A stretch of DNA of 64,000 nucleotides from Neoceratodus forsteri (GCA_016271365.2 CM057456.1:1395899001-1395963000), one strand, 5' to 3'; counted from the stretch's first letter, positions 10,713-21,930 are shown. Notes: a model not told the origin generated them from the sequence alone. A program made the numbers and translations.

Positions 10713-12135
10713 TTACTAGGGGGAAGTTTGGGTCAACACCTAAATCTCTTATTATAAATACTTATTCACTGTACCATAACCATCTGAATGTTTTAGCTCT
10801 TAATGCCAGCTCCCTAAATATTACCAAGCTAGCCGAATTAGAAACCAAGACACAGTCTTTCAACCTTGGGCTAATAGCCATAAAAGAAACTTGGGGTAAC
10901 TCAGATAACCAATGGACAGTCGAAATACCCAAATTCAAACATTATTTCAAAAATAGAACTGATAAAAGAAAAAGGGTAGGAGTGAGCCTATATGTTAGAA
11001 ATGATATCCCCTCATTTGAGACCCCAGTCAGTACCCAGACAGAGAGCATATGGGTATACTTACAGCCCATGGGCCTACCACAGATTTTGGTTGGCACTTA
11101 TCACCCCTCCTCTGCAGACTTCAGTTACACCAAACAGCTAACCAACAAAATTTCCCATCTAGCAAACAAGGGCACGGTCCTTATCTTGGGGAATTTTAAC
11201 CTCCCATCCATAAATTGGGAGACCCTAACGGGTTTAACCTAAAGTGACAAACAACTGCTTACAACAGTAATAGACTTGGGCCTTGTCCAACTCATTAGGG
11301 AACCAACCCGGGGAACAAATATTTTAGATATAGTCATTAACAAATTTAGATACTACTATAACCGATCTCCATATCTCTGACCCCCTGGGCAATAGTGATC
11401 ACATGTCTACACTTTTTACAATACCTTATAACTACCAACCCTCTACTAATAAACTCATGATTAAACAATATGATAGGGCAGACTTCATAAAATGAACGAA
11501 CATCTTAACGCTACACAGAGGGACCACATTCCCCCCCCCCCCCTTAACATTGAAGATGTTTGGCTCTTGCTAAATCAAAAATTCATGAACTAGAACAGCT
11601 ATATGTACCCGAAAAAAACCCAAATATAACAACAAAGGAAAAATTCCCACTTGGTTTAATGGATCCATCAAAAAACAAATCTCACTCAAACAGAAATTAT
11701 TCTCACTATGAAGAAACACTAATCAGATATGGAGAGTCGGTTAAAGAATTAAACTCATAAAACTACCAAAATATAATCTTGAATTCAAAATTGCGCACAC
11801 AAAAGATTCACATAAAACCTTATATTCCTACCTAAATGAAGAAAAGGGGGAACAACAGATCTGTGGGACTGTGAATTATAAACAACGGTATAATTACCTC
11901 AGATACTGAGACTGCCACTATGTTTAATAAATATTTTTGCTCAGTTTTTGAACATGACGTACTGACAGTACCTATAAATCACTCATCCAATTCTACTGAC
12001 TATAACATTTCACCTCAGGACACTAAGACCCTACGAGGTACATTAAAATCAACAAACCCCAGCCCAGGCAACATAAACCCAAAATTCCTTATAGAAACAA
12101 TAGAAGCCATTACACTACCACTTACTATTATTTTT
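10713..12135 (+). pseudogene. CR1-A ORF2, 5' part: APE-type endonuclease and start of RT
   Basis: ORF2 encodes the endonuclease that nicks the target and the reverse transcriptase. Visible endonuclease motifs, in order, are LALNASSLNITK (the N-x-x-S-L block), KETW (E-T-W), VGTYHPSS (Y-x-P block), GNFNLPSINW (GDFN with Asp to Asn), LDIV and SDHMSTL (catalytic SDH). After the endonuclease there is linker sequence, then the NKYFCSVF and SPGNINPKF-like blocks that open the RT fingers. Several stops (for example after LTGLT at 11240) and frameshifts interrupt it. It is truncated at about 12135 by L2-A. Confidence 0.8.
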
Positions 12136-12489
12136 ATTGATTTTATTTATTTGTACAATCGGATTTACAACCTTTGAGCCAGAGGCTCGTTTGCAAAGGT
12201 ACCTCGTCACATAGAGGACATACAGTGTTACATATTTACAGTATACAAAACAATGAATGACATAGAATTACAGTTGTTTTCATACATTGAGCAATTTGAA
12301 ACATTTCAAGGTGACAAAATTTAGCACATGCAGGTACTAACAGAAGGGCAGGATGTCAGGGGAGTTGGGGGAGTGAGGGGGGGGTTCAGCCCAGGGGGCA
12401 TTGTCAGGTACTAAGTGACAGTAGCAGAGTGCCATTTAGGGACAGGTGCCTACCTCACTGTCCTCTACCTCTCCCCCCTCACTCCCTTC

Positions 12490-13041
12490 CCTCCCTGTCA
12501 ACCTTACCGACTCTCAATTCCCTAGTGTGGCAGAAATTACAAACTACCTTTGTATAGCCTACTATTGATGTATATAGAACCTGTAGGTATGTAGCCACTG
12601 TTACAATGTCTAGCCTTACACTATTGTTGCTACTGTCATTGTTTACTGCTACACTTCACTGTTGGAGGGAGGACGATTCAGAGGAAACATGAGGAAGAAT
12701 TTCTTCACAGAACGGGTGGTGGACAAGTGGAACACCCTGCCAGAGGAAGTGGTGGGGGCTGAAACAATCACAGGATTTAAGAATGCATGGGATAGACATA
12801 AAGGAATTCTAGAGGTCAGGGGGAAGGGGTAACAGACTTCTAGGAAAACATAAACTGAACTTACAAGCTCAAATGGGCAGATTGGGTGGGCCATAGGCCC
12901 TTATCTGTCAACACTGTCTATGTATCTATGTAATCTCTGTACAGCCTGTATTTGCTTTGTTGTACCACGGGTTGACCCTGGAAAAGGGACTATAATTGTC
13001 TCAGTGGTCTTACCTGGTTACCAAAACTCAAATAAATAAAC
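12490..13041 (+). mobile_element. plus-strand L2-like LINE 3' UTR tail inside L2-A
   Basis: The right end reads CCTGGAAAAGGGACTATAAT, then CTTACCTGGTTACC, then AATAAATAAA. This matches the 3' tail style of L2-C (28700-28790) and L2-D (43700-43790) and the inverse of L2-F (48795-48870). It is oriented opposite to L2-A and contains a CR1 scrap at about 12655-12932. The left boundary is uncertain. Confidence 0.55.
12655..12932 (+). mobile_element. CR1 3' end scrap
   Basis: In the plus strand the frame reads FRGNMRKNFFTERVV, then NTLPEEVVGAETITGF and FKNAWDRHKGI, which is the conserved CR1 ORF2 C-terminus. The CR1 3' UTR follows (GGGCAGATTGGGTGGGCC) and ends in CTATGTATCTATGTAA, a typical CR1 short-repeat terminus. 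Confidence 0.85.
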
Positions 13042-13680
13042 AGTTGGTTCCGAAGGTTGGTTTTGAAGGCGGCGATTTGGGGGGCATTGGAGATGATTGC
13101 AGGGAGAGAGTTAAACCAGGATGGGGCTCTGTAGCAGAAAGACCACTGAGCCCAGGTGATCCTAGTTCTGGGAACCAGAAGAGTGGCCTTGTTGGTGGTT
13201 CGGGTTGAGACAGTGGATGGGGTATGATGGATGGAGGCTGTCACTCCGGGTGGGGAGAGGCCAAGCAGAATTTTCTTAGAAAGCAGGTCTGGTAGCGGAG
13301 GCATTCATCAAGGTTGAGGAGATTGGCCTTGTCATAGAGTTGACATGTGTGAGTGAGCCTGAGGGCACCAGTTATTAGTCTGCAAGCCTTGTTTAGGGTG
13401 AGACAAATCTAGTTGAGGGCAGTGGAGTCAGCAGCACCATATACCAGCAGTCCATAGTCCACAAGGGACAGTACTGAGAATGTAATGACAAGTCGGAGGG
13501 CATCAGGTGGGCGGCAGTCTTTGTAGTGGTAGAGGATGCAAGCCGAGTGTTGGTGGTGGATGCAAGGGCATTAATGTGGGCGTGAAAGGTGAGGGCTGAG
13601 TTGAAGGTGACCCCAAGGTATTTGCAGGAGTAGACTTGTTCAAGTGGTTGTAGGGTGCTAGGGAGGATACGGAGTGGGTT

Positions 13681-14727
13681 AGAAACATAGACTCTGACAG
13701 CAGGTAAGGACCACTTGGCCCACCCAGTCTGCCCATTTCCCTACCTACTGGATAAGCTGCATATTTTAGTTAACCAACAGCCTACTTCCTGCCACCCCCC
13801 ACTATAATTGCCTTATGTCTGTCCCTTGCATGTTTGAATTCCTCCACTGTTTTAGACCCCACAGCCTCTCCAGGGAGGCGGTTCCATGCGTCCTCCACTC
13901 TCTCTGTGAAAAAAATTTTCCTCACATTACCCCTGAACTGTCCCCCCTCTATCTTTAAATTGTGCCCCCTTGTTCTTACACATCTCTTTTTCTGAAAGAT
14001 GCTACCCTCCTGGACTTTGTTGATTCCCTTAAGGTACTTGAACATTTCTATCACATCCCCCCTGTCCCTCCTTTCATCAAGGGTATACATATTAAGCTCT
14101 CTGTCTCTTTTCATATGGTTTCTGATGCAGACCCTGCACCATTTTAGTTGCCCTCCTCTGGACTGCTTCCATCATGTCTATGTCCTTGCGTAGATGAGGT
14201 CTCCAAAACTGCACACAGTACTCCAGATGGGGTCTCGCCAACTGTCTGTACAGAGGGATAACCACTTCCCTTTTTCTACCTGTGATGCCCCTTCCTATGC
14301 ATCCCAATATCCCCCTGGCTCTCCTTACTGACTTCTCACATTGCTTACCCACCTTTAGGTCATCTGATATGACTACCCCAAGTCCCTTTCCATTTTTGTT
14401 GTTGTTCGTACCTCCCCTGCTATTGTGTACTCTTCTCCTGGGTTTTTGTTTCCCATGTGCATTACTTTGCACTGCTTTGCATTGAATCTAAGTTTCCATA
14501 TGTCTGACCATTCCTCCAACCTTGCCAAGTCCCATCTCATCCTTTCTACCCTCCCTTATGTATCCCCTGGCTCTCCTTACTGACTTCTCACATTGCTTAC
14601 CCACCTTTAGATCATCTGATATGACTACCCCCAGGTCCCTTTCCATTTTTGTTATTGTTAGTACCTCCCCTGCTATTGTGTACTCTCCTCCTGGGTTTTT
14701 GTTTCCCAGGTGCATTACTTTGCACTT
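13681..14727 (-). pseudogene. CR1-D: 5'-truncated CR1 (ORF2 C-terminal third) inside L2-A
   Basis: The minus strand reads CKVMHLGNKNPG, RDLGVVISDDLKVGKQCEK, LEYCVQFWRPHL, RRATKMVQGLHQKPYEKR, GNVRKIFFTERVEDAWNRLP and FKHARDRHKAI. These are the post-YADD and C-terminal blocks of a CR1 protein in correct order. The 3' terminus at 13681 is the CR1 UTR end (ATGTTTCT on the minus strand). An internal tandem duplication with a 252-bp offset (14313-14474 against 14565-14727) repeats the RDLGVVISDDLKVG block. It interrupts the L2-A reverse transcriptase just after the KKTMLF region. Confidence 0.85.
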
Positions 14728-16904
14728 GGGCTTTGGGGTTGTTGCTAGTTTTGTTTTGGGGGTGGGTGAAGAGCATTGTCTTTTTTTTTTTTGTATTAAT
14801 GATGAGTCTGCGCTCCTTAAACCAGGTTTCCACATCACTGAAGGAGTGTTGGAGAGAGTCCTGGAGGGAGGTAGGATTTCGGTGGGTGGCAGAGATGATG
14901 GCATCGTCTGCATACAAAAGAATATTGCCGGAGCAGGCACCAGGCAGGGTGTTTAGATAGAAACTAAAAAGCAGGGAACCCAGGATGGAGCCCTGGGGTA
15001 CCCCAGAGTGGATTGGATGGGTTTCCAAGAGTGTCTCATTGATTTTTACACACTGGGGATGAGCTGATAGGTAGCTCAAGCACCAGGCGAGGGGGCCAAC
15101 AGAGAAGCCAGTGTGGCAGAGGGCATCCAGTAGAAGAGGGTGGGAGACAGGGTCGAAGGCCTTAGAGAGGTCAATGAACACTGCACCAGCTAGGGAGCCG
15201 GCATCCAGGGAGGAGTGCAGGAAGTTGGAGAACTCCATTAATGCTGTACCAGTACTGTGACCAGGATGGAAGCCATGCTGCTCCAGGCACAAGATGCCAT
15301 GCTTAGCCAGATATTCAGTGATTTGATTGGCAACCACTTTTTCTAGGGCTGGGGATGGAGATTGGTCGGTAATTGCTGGGGGAGGACCTGTCATCCCCTT
15401 TATGAATAGACGTGACTACAGCTGTTTTCCATGCAGAGGGGAATTGCCCCAGACAGAGGACCAGTTAAGTAGACTGGTGAGCGGGATAAGGACTTCATCC
15501 AGGACCAGTCGGAGTATTTTGGGGTCGAAGGAGTCACTGCTAGGACTGTTGCTTTTTAATGCTTTAAGTAGGAGCAGTCTGGCTTCCTGGGCAGATATCT
15601 TACATAGGTAGAACTGGGACGCTGGAGGACTGGGGCAGTAGGTCAGGGGTTGGATTGAAGAAGTTACTAGGGAGGACAGAGCTAAGGTCCGTGAAGGAGG
15701 AGTTAAGGCAGTTGGCAATGCAAGCTGGGTCAGTGGAGATAGAGCCATCAATAGTGAGCTGGGATTGGGGGGGAGAGTGAGATTTTCTATTTAGCTCTTT
15801 AATATTGTCCCACAAGGTCCAGGCACACCCCCAAGAGGAGGTGAAGGTGGCCTGATAGTGGTCTGCCTTGGCTTTATGGATGGCCCATGTGCACCTGTTC
15901 CGTGCAGCATTGCAGGCCTGTCTGATGCCCGGCCCGTCTCAGTGGCTAGGTGCCAGAGGTTATCCCTATTTCTGAGCATTTGGGGTAGGGCAGGGGTAAC
16001 CCAAGGTGCATTATGTTTTTTGGAACGGAGTTTGGTGAGGGGTGCAAAAAGATCACAGGCATTGTTAAAGGCTTGTGAGAAGAGGGCGAGGGCATTATCA
16101 ATGTCAGGTGCATGATGAATGGGGGACCAATTAATCTGAGCGAGATACTGTTTTAGTTTAATCAGTCCACCGGGGTGAAGGCACCTGCGGAATGTGGTTT
16201 GGGTTACAGGTTTGGGGGTGGGTGCAGACCAGAGGAATAGGATAGAGGAGTGGTCAATCAAGGAGTCAGGGAGGACCTGAATGTCCTGAATTTTCTGGGG
16301 CCAGTAGGTGATAATGACATCCAGGAGGGTGCAGATTCCTCTAGTTGGGTTAAATCTGGTGAGCTGGGAGACGAGTTGTATCAGGTCTTGTGCAGCAAAG
16401 GTGTCCCTTATTGGGGAGGTGGAGGGACTGAGCCAGTTCACATTGAGGTCCCCCATCAAGACTTGTTCAGCCTTATGGGGGAGGGTGGCAAGATAATCCA
16501 TAAGAGACATCAATGCTGGGTTCTGGTACCTTGGGGGAAACGTAGGAGACCGTGAGATAGAGCGAGCCCCTAGAAGGGTCTAGGGTGAGTTTGAGGGTCA
16601 GGGCCTGGGTACCATTAACAAGCATGGGGGTGAGGAGTGCATGGCCAGTGATGAAGTCACTAGTATAAATCGCACAACCACCCCCGTGTTTACCTGCTCG
16701 AGCCTCCCGGTATAGGATATAGCCTGGGAGAGAGACAAAGGAGTCAGGGGTGGACTTGGACAGCCAGGTTTCTACTAGGGCTATGATATCTGGTTGATGT
16801 AGCATGACCTAGCACTGGAGGGCAGCACATTTTTTCAGCAGGCTGCATACGTTCAAGGAGGCAATGTGGAGACCAGTTGACCTAGTTGGTGGACTGGAGG
16901 GGGT

Positions 16905-16928
16905 AGGGCCCGGGTTAGGGTGGATATT
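16905..16928 (-). other. 2A-like motif, variant NIHPNPGP
   Basis: The minus-strand codons read S-N-I-H-P-N-P-G-P, straight after a Leu-rich run and 5-10 residues before the endonuclease start. The core N-P-G-P is intact, but the D-x-E upstream part is N-I-H. 2A-like peptides have been reported at ORF2 N-termini of several APE-type LINE clades; whether this variant recodes translation is unknown. Confidence 0.7.
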
Positions 16929-17989
16929 ACTGGATAGGAGTAGTAGAAAAACTAAGGTTCTGATCATGGGGTGGCAGCAAGTTAACTTTTGGGGGCATGC
17001 TGAGATAAGGAGGAGGCCATAGGGGAATAAGGGACGGGCAGGGTTTGAAGGGTCGGAAGGCAAGGATGAGGTGAATCCATGGGGAGCCAGGGTAGGCAGT
17101 GGAGGGGCAGCTAGGGGTGGGTGCTGGGGTCCAGGGTATGTGGAAATGTGGGGGGGTCGGGCTAAGCCAGACAGAGGCAGAGGTGCAGTCCCATATGGGC
17201 CGTGGGTGAGGTCTGGCTGATGGGAGTTGGGCACTAGCATGGTTATGTGGGGGAGACATTTGAGGAGGAGGCGAGCTAACATGGTGCCTGGGTAGCAGTA
17301 GGGTGAGATGGTATAAGTATCTAAGCTGCCCAGCAGAAAAAATACCACTTTGCAGTAGTGGTAGGGCCACGGACTTTGGTGCACAGGATGCAAGGTTCAA
17401 GACCCCAGAGGGGCGGGTGACCTAGGACCTGGGTGAGACGGGGTTCCAGATGCTGGAGGGGGGGGCTTTGAGAAGGCTGGGTGAGAGGCAGATTAGGGGG
17501 GTGGAAATAGCGACTCCTAGTGGTCACTGAGGGTTAGGAAAGGGCCTGGGTGGGGGTGCGAGGATTGGGCGGGGGGGTCAGTGGGTGGAGCCAGTCAGGA
17601 GGTTGGGCAGGGGGGAGTGAGGTGTGGGCAGAGCAAGGGAGAGGAGTAGTAGAAATGGATAGAAGGGTTCCTAGGAAGTAGAAGGAAGAGGAGTTCAGGT
17701 AGAGAAACAGAGGGACAGGCAGAAGGTCCCTCTAGTGGCTAGCAGGTATAACCTGCAAAGGGAAAAGTGAGGACTTAGAATCTGAGCAGACAGGAAGTGA
17801 TGTCATAGGAAGGGGCCTATAAATTAAGGATTAAGCTTGGAAGGGAGGGTGGTGGGGGCAGTCGATGCACAGCGTTGGCAGGTTAACACCCCCCCACAAA
17901 GAAGCAGCTGGATGGAAGAGGTTGGCTTTACCTCTTGAGGCGCTTGTGTAGCTCCTGGCTCCTGGAGGGAGCTTCTGTGTCTGTCCCTC

Positions 17990-19313
17990 CAAGAATCTAA
18001 AGTACCATCTGACTGGCTGACCGCTACTGTAACCCCTATCTTCAAACAAGGTTTACATTCCAAAACGGAAATTACCGGCCAATCAGCCTCACCTCAATAA
18101 CCTGCAAACTAATGGGAAAAAATAATCAAATCCTTAATAGAAACAGAAATGCAGTCCTTAAACATTACAGATATAGTACAACATGGGTTCAAGCTAGGTC
18201 ATTCCTGCACCACCAGTCCGCTTTCCTTCTACAACCATATTAGTAAAAACCTTGATTCCAACATCCCCGTTGACGTTGTTTTACTTGACTACAGTAAAGC
18301 GTTCGACAAAGTATCACATGTCATCCTGGTAAACAAACTCCTCAGCCTAGGTTTCTCACCCACCATTGTCACATGGGTACATAGTTGGTTAAGAAATAGA
18401 ACCCAGAGGGTTAAGGTGAACGGCGCACTATCAGATGTGGGTAGGGTGACTAGTGACGTTCTCCAGGGTTCCGTCTTGGGACCCACAATTTGCAATATTT
18501 TTATAAGCGATATGAATATTTCATCCAACATCATAACAAAATTTGCAGATGACACCAAACTAGGGGGAAAAGTTGACAGTGAGACTAGTAAAAAAGATAT
18601 AATGTTCGACCTCGCCACCATCAAATGCTGGGCACACACTACCAAAATGCAATTTAATGTATCAAAATGCGCAGTACTACATATGGGTAAAAACAACCAT
18701 ACTTCCTAAATAACACCAGAGTCGAACACAGAAAAGGATGTAGGAATATTAGTAAACAACATCTTCAGACCACTGCAATAAAATAGCAAATCAATCCAAC
18801 GCACTACTTCGTAGGATCAACCACATCTTCATTTCAAAAACTGAACAATGCATTATGACCCTATATAGGTCCCATGTCAGGCCATATTCAGACTATGGGT
18901 CACCGTTCTGGAGTCTCTACCTGATTTCAGATTATTAAAAGAATAGAACAGATCCAGCGTAGGGCAACTACACTTGTTCCGCACCTTGCCCACCTGGACT
19001 ACGACACCAGACTACAGCGAATAGGCCTACACTAACTCAGACACAGGCGAACAAGAGGTGATCTCCATCAGCTATTCAAGATCCTTAAATCACCTGTCCT
19101 AATGGAACAGTGCGTTACATCATTTTCAGACAGGAAGATTGTAGCCAGGCTGCACAGTAAACAACTTGAAGTCAGCAGAACAAAAACCAATAAAAAAACA
19201 AAACTTTTTCACAATCAGGGCTCCCAAACTGTGGAAAACATTGCCTCAAGACATTGTCGATTGTGATCATCTAACAACTTTCAAAAATCGATTAGACAAA
19301 TGGCTACTTAATT
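17990..19313 (+). pseudogene. CR1-A ORF2, 3' part: RT palm and C-terminus
   Basis: This continues the CR1-A reverse transcriptase. Visible blocks are KVPSDWLTATVTPIFK, PISLTSITCKLM, HGFKLGHSC, VVLLDYSKAFDKVSH (block A), LQGSVLGPTICNIFI (block B, with VPQG reading VLQG), KFADDTKLGGKV (block C, FADD kept) and NVSKCAVLHMGK. A clean frame runs from 18149 to 18709. Downstream, in broken frames, come IEQIQRRATTLVPHL, RRTRGDLHQLFKILK and a KLWKTLPQDIVD-like end. Catalytic Asp residues are kept in both block A and block C. Confidence 0.85.
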
Positions 19314-19429
19314 AAAAACGCAGGGTTAAATGTCCCACTATTTGGGGGCCAAGGCCTTCTTTTGTCCATAATACCAAGTAACACTACTCTCCATGCTTTA
19401 TTTATTTTTTTAACTTAATAGTGCACTTG

Positions 19430-19865
19430 TTATAATTAGTGTTTAGTTTTTTGACCAGAAAAGGAAGGTTAGATAATACTGCCTATTTTCAGCTTCATCC
19501 TGGGGTGGGGGAGGGATATGCAAATACAAATGCAAATTAGTGGAAATTTAGCCAGATTAAGCTGCTAGTGGTATTTTAGTGAATGGGGGAAATCTGGCCA
19601 GGACATCAATGAAATTCCCCTAATCTTTTCGAGAAGTGTCATAGGATCTTTAATTTCCACCTGTACAACCGCAAGAAAAGGCAGATTGGACCTCAGTTTA
19701 GTGAATCATCCAAAAGACAGTACATCCTGGCAGTACAGCTTACTTTAAGTACTGCACTGGAGTGCCAGCATTTATGGTATAAGCCCAGTCCCAGTGGGGC
19801 ACTTGAACCCATGACTTTATGACTTAGAGGCAGATGTGCTACCAACTGAGCCATGCTGACACTAT
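19430..19865 (-). mobile_element. tRNA-derived SINE, HE1-like, complete with head
   Basis: On the minus strand, the head starts near 19863 with A box TGGCTCAGTTGGTAG and B box GGTTCAAGTGCC. The body follows (GGCACTCCAGTGCAGTACTT, then TCTTTTGGATGATTCACTAA) and then the distal tail GTCCTGGCCAGATTTCCCCC through CCTTTTCTGGTCAAAAA. The tail matches the plus-strand copy at 1500-1825 block by block, so the family is real within this window. It lies just beyond the CR1-A 3' end. Confidence 0.8.
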
Positions 19866-20819
19866 ATCCTAACAGAATATACTGCACCATGAGGACAAAC
19901 TGTCCTGTCACAGGTGCAACAACTATGAGGTCAGTTGGGGCTGTTTAGAATTTTTTATGTTTGCTTGCACACATGCGCAAGAAACATGTGGCAGCTTAGG
20001 AGAGAAGCGGGTTGTGGAGGTGTGGCACTGTGTCGGCCAATGCCGGCACTGCATTTGTGGGCTTGGCAGTGTTCACCCAATGCAGGCCCAGTGTCCTGAT
20101 GACACTGGTTCTGCAGAAGTGCCACCAAGTTGAAACAATTTCACCTCTGCAATCACGGGCCACCTCGTCATTGCAGCGTCAGCCATTCCACTGCAATGAG
20201 GGCGACCCGTCATTGCAGAGCGCATCTGCTCCTATGTAACATTCCCATCAACATGGTGGTGACATAGCTGCCGTCTCAGAGCCTCATGAAAGCCGGAAGG
20301 GTGCCCAATCCCCTGTCTGCATGCCCCAACCCAGTTAATTTGCCGACAGAGCCCTCCCGTCAGCATATCCCCTCCCATTTGTTGTTTGCTGAGGTGCCCA
20401 ATCCCCTTGGCATCATCCCCCAAACAGTCTTTTCTTGCCGACGGGGCCCTAGTTCCATCGGCTTCAGGTTCCCCTCCACCAAAACACAGGTGGCACACTG
20501 GGAGCCCACCTCAGTGTGCAAAAACAAACCTGGAAAAAAAAATAAATTTCTGTGACGTCCTTAGTTTAATTTGTGTCCCTGAAACAAAATAGATCCCTTG
20601 CGGTCTCTCATGCCCCCTCCCAACCCGCACCCACCCTCTGCGCACCCCATCCCCACACCTCCACCTATGCGCATAGGCCTGGGCGCGATGATCTTCAGTG
20701 GACGGGAACACACCTGCACTCTTGAAACCGACCATGAACTGAAGAAATGCCGATAAACTGTATAATGGCATAAATAGGTTTTCAACTTATGTTGATATCT
20801 AAGCCATTTTTTTACTTTT
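19866..20819. other. GC-rich unclassified DNA
   Basis: This is a GC-richer block (about 20010-20700) with overlapping open frames on both strands and no recognisable domain, splice signals or repeat structure. It borders the satellite array. Confidence 0.4.
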
Positions 20820-21930
20820 GGCACCAGATTTTCAACACTTAGAGTTATTAGGACCCCTCCTCGGTAATCAAATAAGCTGTCATGGCGTTATTCGGTCCCG
20901 AAAGGTGTTTTCGCGGTAACTGTGCAGAATCACCTTTCGGGACTGATTAACGAAACAACAGTGCCACTGTTTATGAGGAGGCCTCTCAAAAAGCCTATGT
21001 TGCAAATTTGGTGAAAAAAATCCCAAAAATTACTTTTACGAGCATGCATTGCACAGTTTCCATGCACCCTCGTAACTTCTCAAATTTTGTAATATTTTCG
21101 CTCCAGATTTTCTACATTGGCATTTTTTCACACCTCCTTATGAACAGTACAACTGTTATTTTTCACATCCTGGCTGAAATGTGTTTTCGCACTTCAGGCG
21201 CAGAATAGCCTGGTCGCTGTGGGAAATCAGTGTTTGGGATAGATTAAGAAAATCACAGTGGCTCTGTTCATGAGCAGAGGTCCTAAAATGCCTATGTTGA
21301 AAAGTTGGTGACAAACTTCCATAAAATGACTGTGTTATGAGCGTGCGTTGTGCAGTTTCCACGCACCCTTGTAACCTCGCAAATTTGTAGTATTTTCACT
21401 CCAGATTTTCAACATTGCCATTTTTTCAGACCTCCTTATGAACAGTATAGCTGTCATTTTTCATATCCTGCCCAAAATATGCATTTACACATCTGGTGCA
21501 GAATAGCGCTGTCGCTGTTGGAAATCAATGTTCAGGACAGATTAAGAAAATCCTAGTGACAGTGTTCATGAGCAGAGGTCACAAAATGCCTATGTTGAAT
21601 ATTTTGTGAAATAATTTCACTAAATGACTGTGTTACACGCATGCTTTGCGCAGTTTCCACGTACGTTCAGAAGTTCAAGCATTTTTAATATTTTCACTAC
21701 AGATTTTCAACATACCCATCTCTTCACACTTCCTTATGAATGGTACAGCTGTCATTCTTCACATCCTTCCCGATCTGTGTTTTCTTACATCTGGTGCAGA
21801 ATGGCACGGTCGCTGTGGGAACTCAAAGTTCGGGACACATTAACAAAATCACACTACCACTGTTCATGAGATGAGGTCCCAAATGCTTTCATGAGGTGTG
21901 GGTCACAAAAAGGCCATGTTGAAAATTTGT
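20820..21930. repeat. 298-bp satellite, about four units
   Basis: The anchor CCAGATTTTCAACAT occurs at 20824, 21103, 21401 and 21699 (last copy ACAGATTTTC). The spacing is 279, 298 and 298. The anchor CCTCCTTATGAACAGTA shows the same 298-bp step at 21133, 21431 and 21729. Units share GCGCAGAATAGC, GTCGCTGT, AGATTAAGAAAATC and CCTATGTTGAA. The first unit is the most diverged. No transposon flank is visible. Confidence 0.9.

Larger units (their letters stand above)
13042..17393 (-). pseudogene. L2-A ORF2: 2A-like motif, endonuclease, RT (broken and interrupted)
   Basis: Domains are read from high to low coordinates. A Pro/His-rich N-terminus ends in a Leu-rich segment and SSNIHPNPGP (16905-16928). 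The endonuclease follows, with ASLNVCSLLKK, ALVETWLS, KHGGGCAIY, GDLNVNW (about 16450), LLDVIIT and IDHSSI, where SDH reads IDH. The linker gives WVTPALPQMLRNRD. In the RT, block A is AVFIDLSKAFDPV (about 15180), block B is SGVPQGSILGSLLF, block C is LLYADDAIISA (about 14900), then KKTMLF. The frame is broken at 14727 by CR1-D and resumes at 13680 with YLGVTFNSALTFHAHI. It ends in a C-terminal APSWFNSLPAIISNAP block near 13110. Several frameshifts are present, and the YADD active site itself is kept. Confidence 0.85.
12130..17988 (-). mobile_element. L2-A: near full-length L2-like LINE inserted in CR1-A
   Basis: On the minus strand, this element runs from a 5' UTR (about 17988-17400) through one ORF2 to a 3' UTR that ends in the AT-rich tail at 12130-12170. 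The 3' terminus contains a stem at 12171-12199 (minus-strand CCTTTG..GAGCC/GGCTC..CAAAGG), shared with L2-B at 24091-24118. It carries two later insertions: CR1-D (13681-14727) and a plus-strand LINE tail (about 12490-13041). Removing them restores a continuous ORF2 order. Confidence 0.8.
9091..19400 (+). mobile_element. CR1-A: CR1-like LINE with esterase ORF1, split by nested insertions
   Basis: This plus-strand non-LTR retrotransposon has a GC-richer leader, ORF1 (9552-10712) and ORF2 (10713-12135, resuming at about 17990-19313). The reverse-transcriptase frame stops inside the fingers region at about 12135, after a LPLTIIF-like segment. It resumes at about 17995 with KVPSDW and TPIFK, which are consecutive blocks in an intact CR1 protein. 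The 5.85 kb between them is therefore later insertion. The 3' UTR runs to roughly 19400. Stops and frameshifts in both ORFs show it is inactive. Confidence 0.85.

Noticed and set aside
20012..20824. Overlapping frames of 60-90 codons as exons
   Set aside because: Frames exist on both strands in a GC-rich block without splice-site support or domain similarity.
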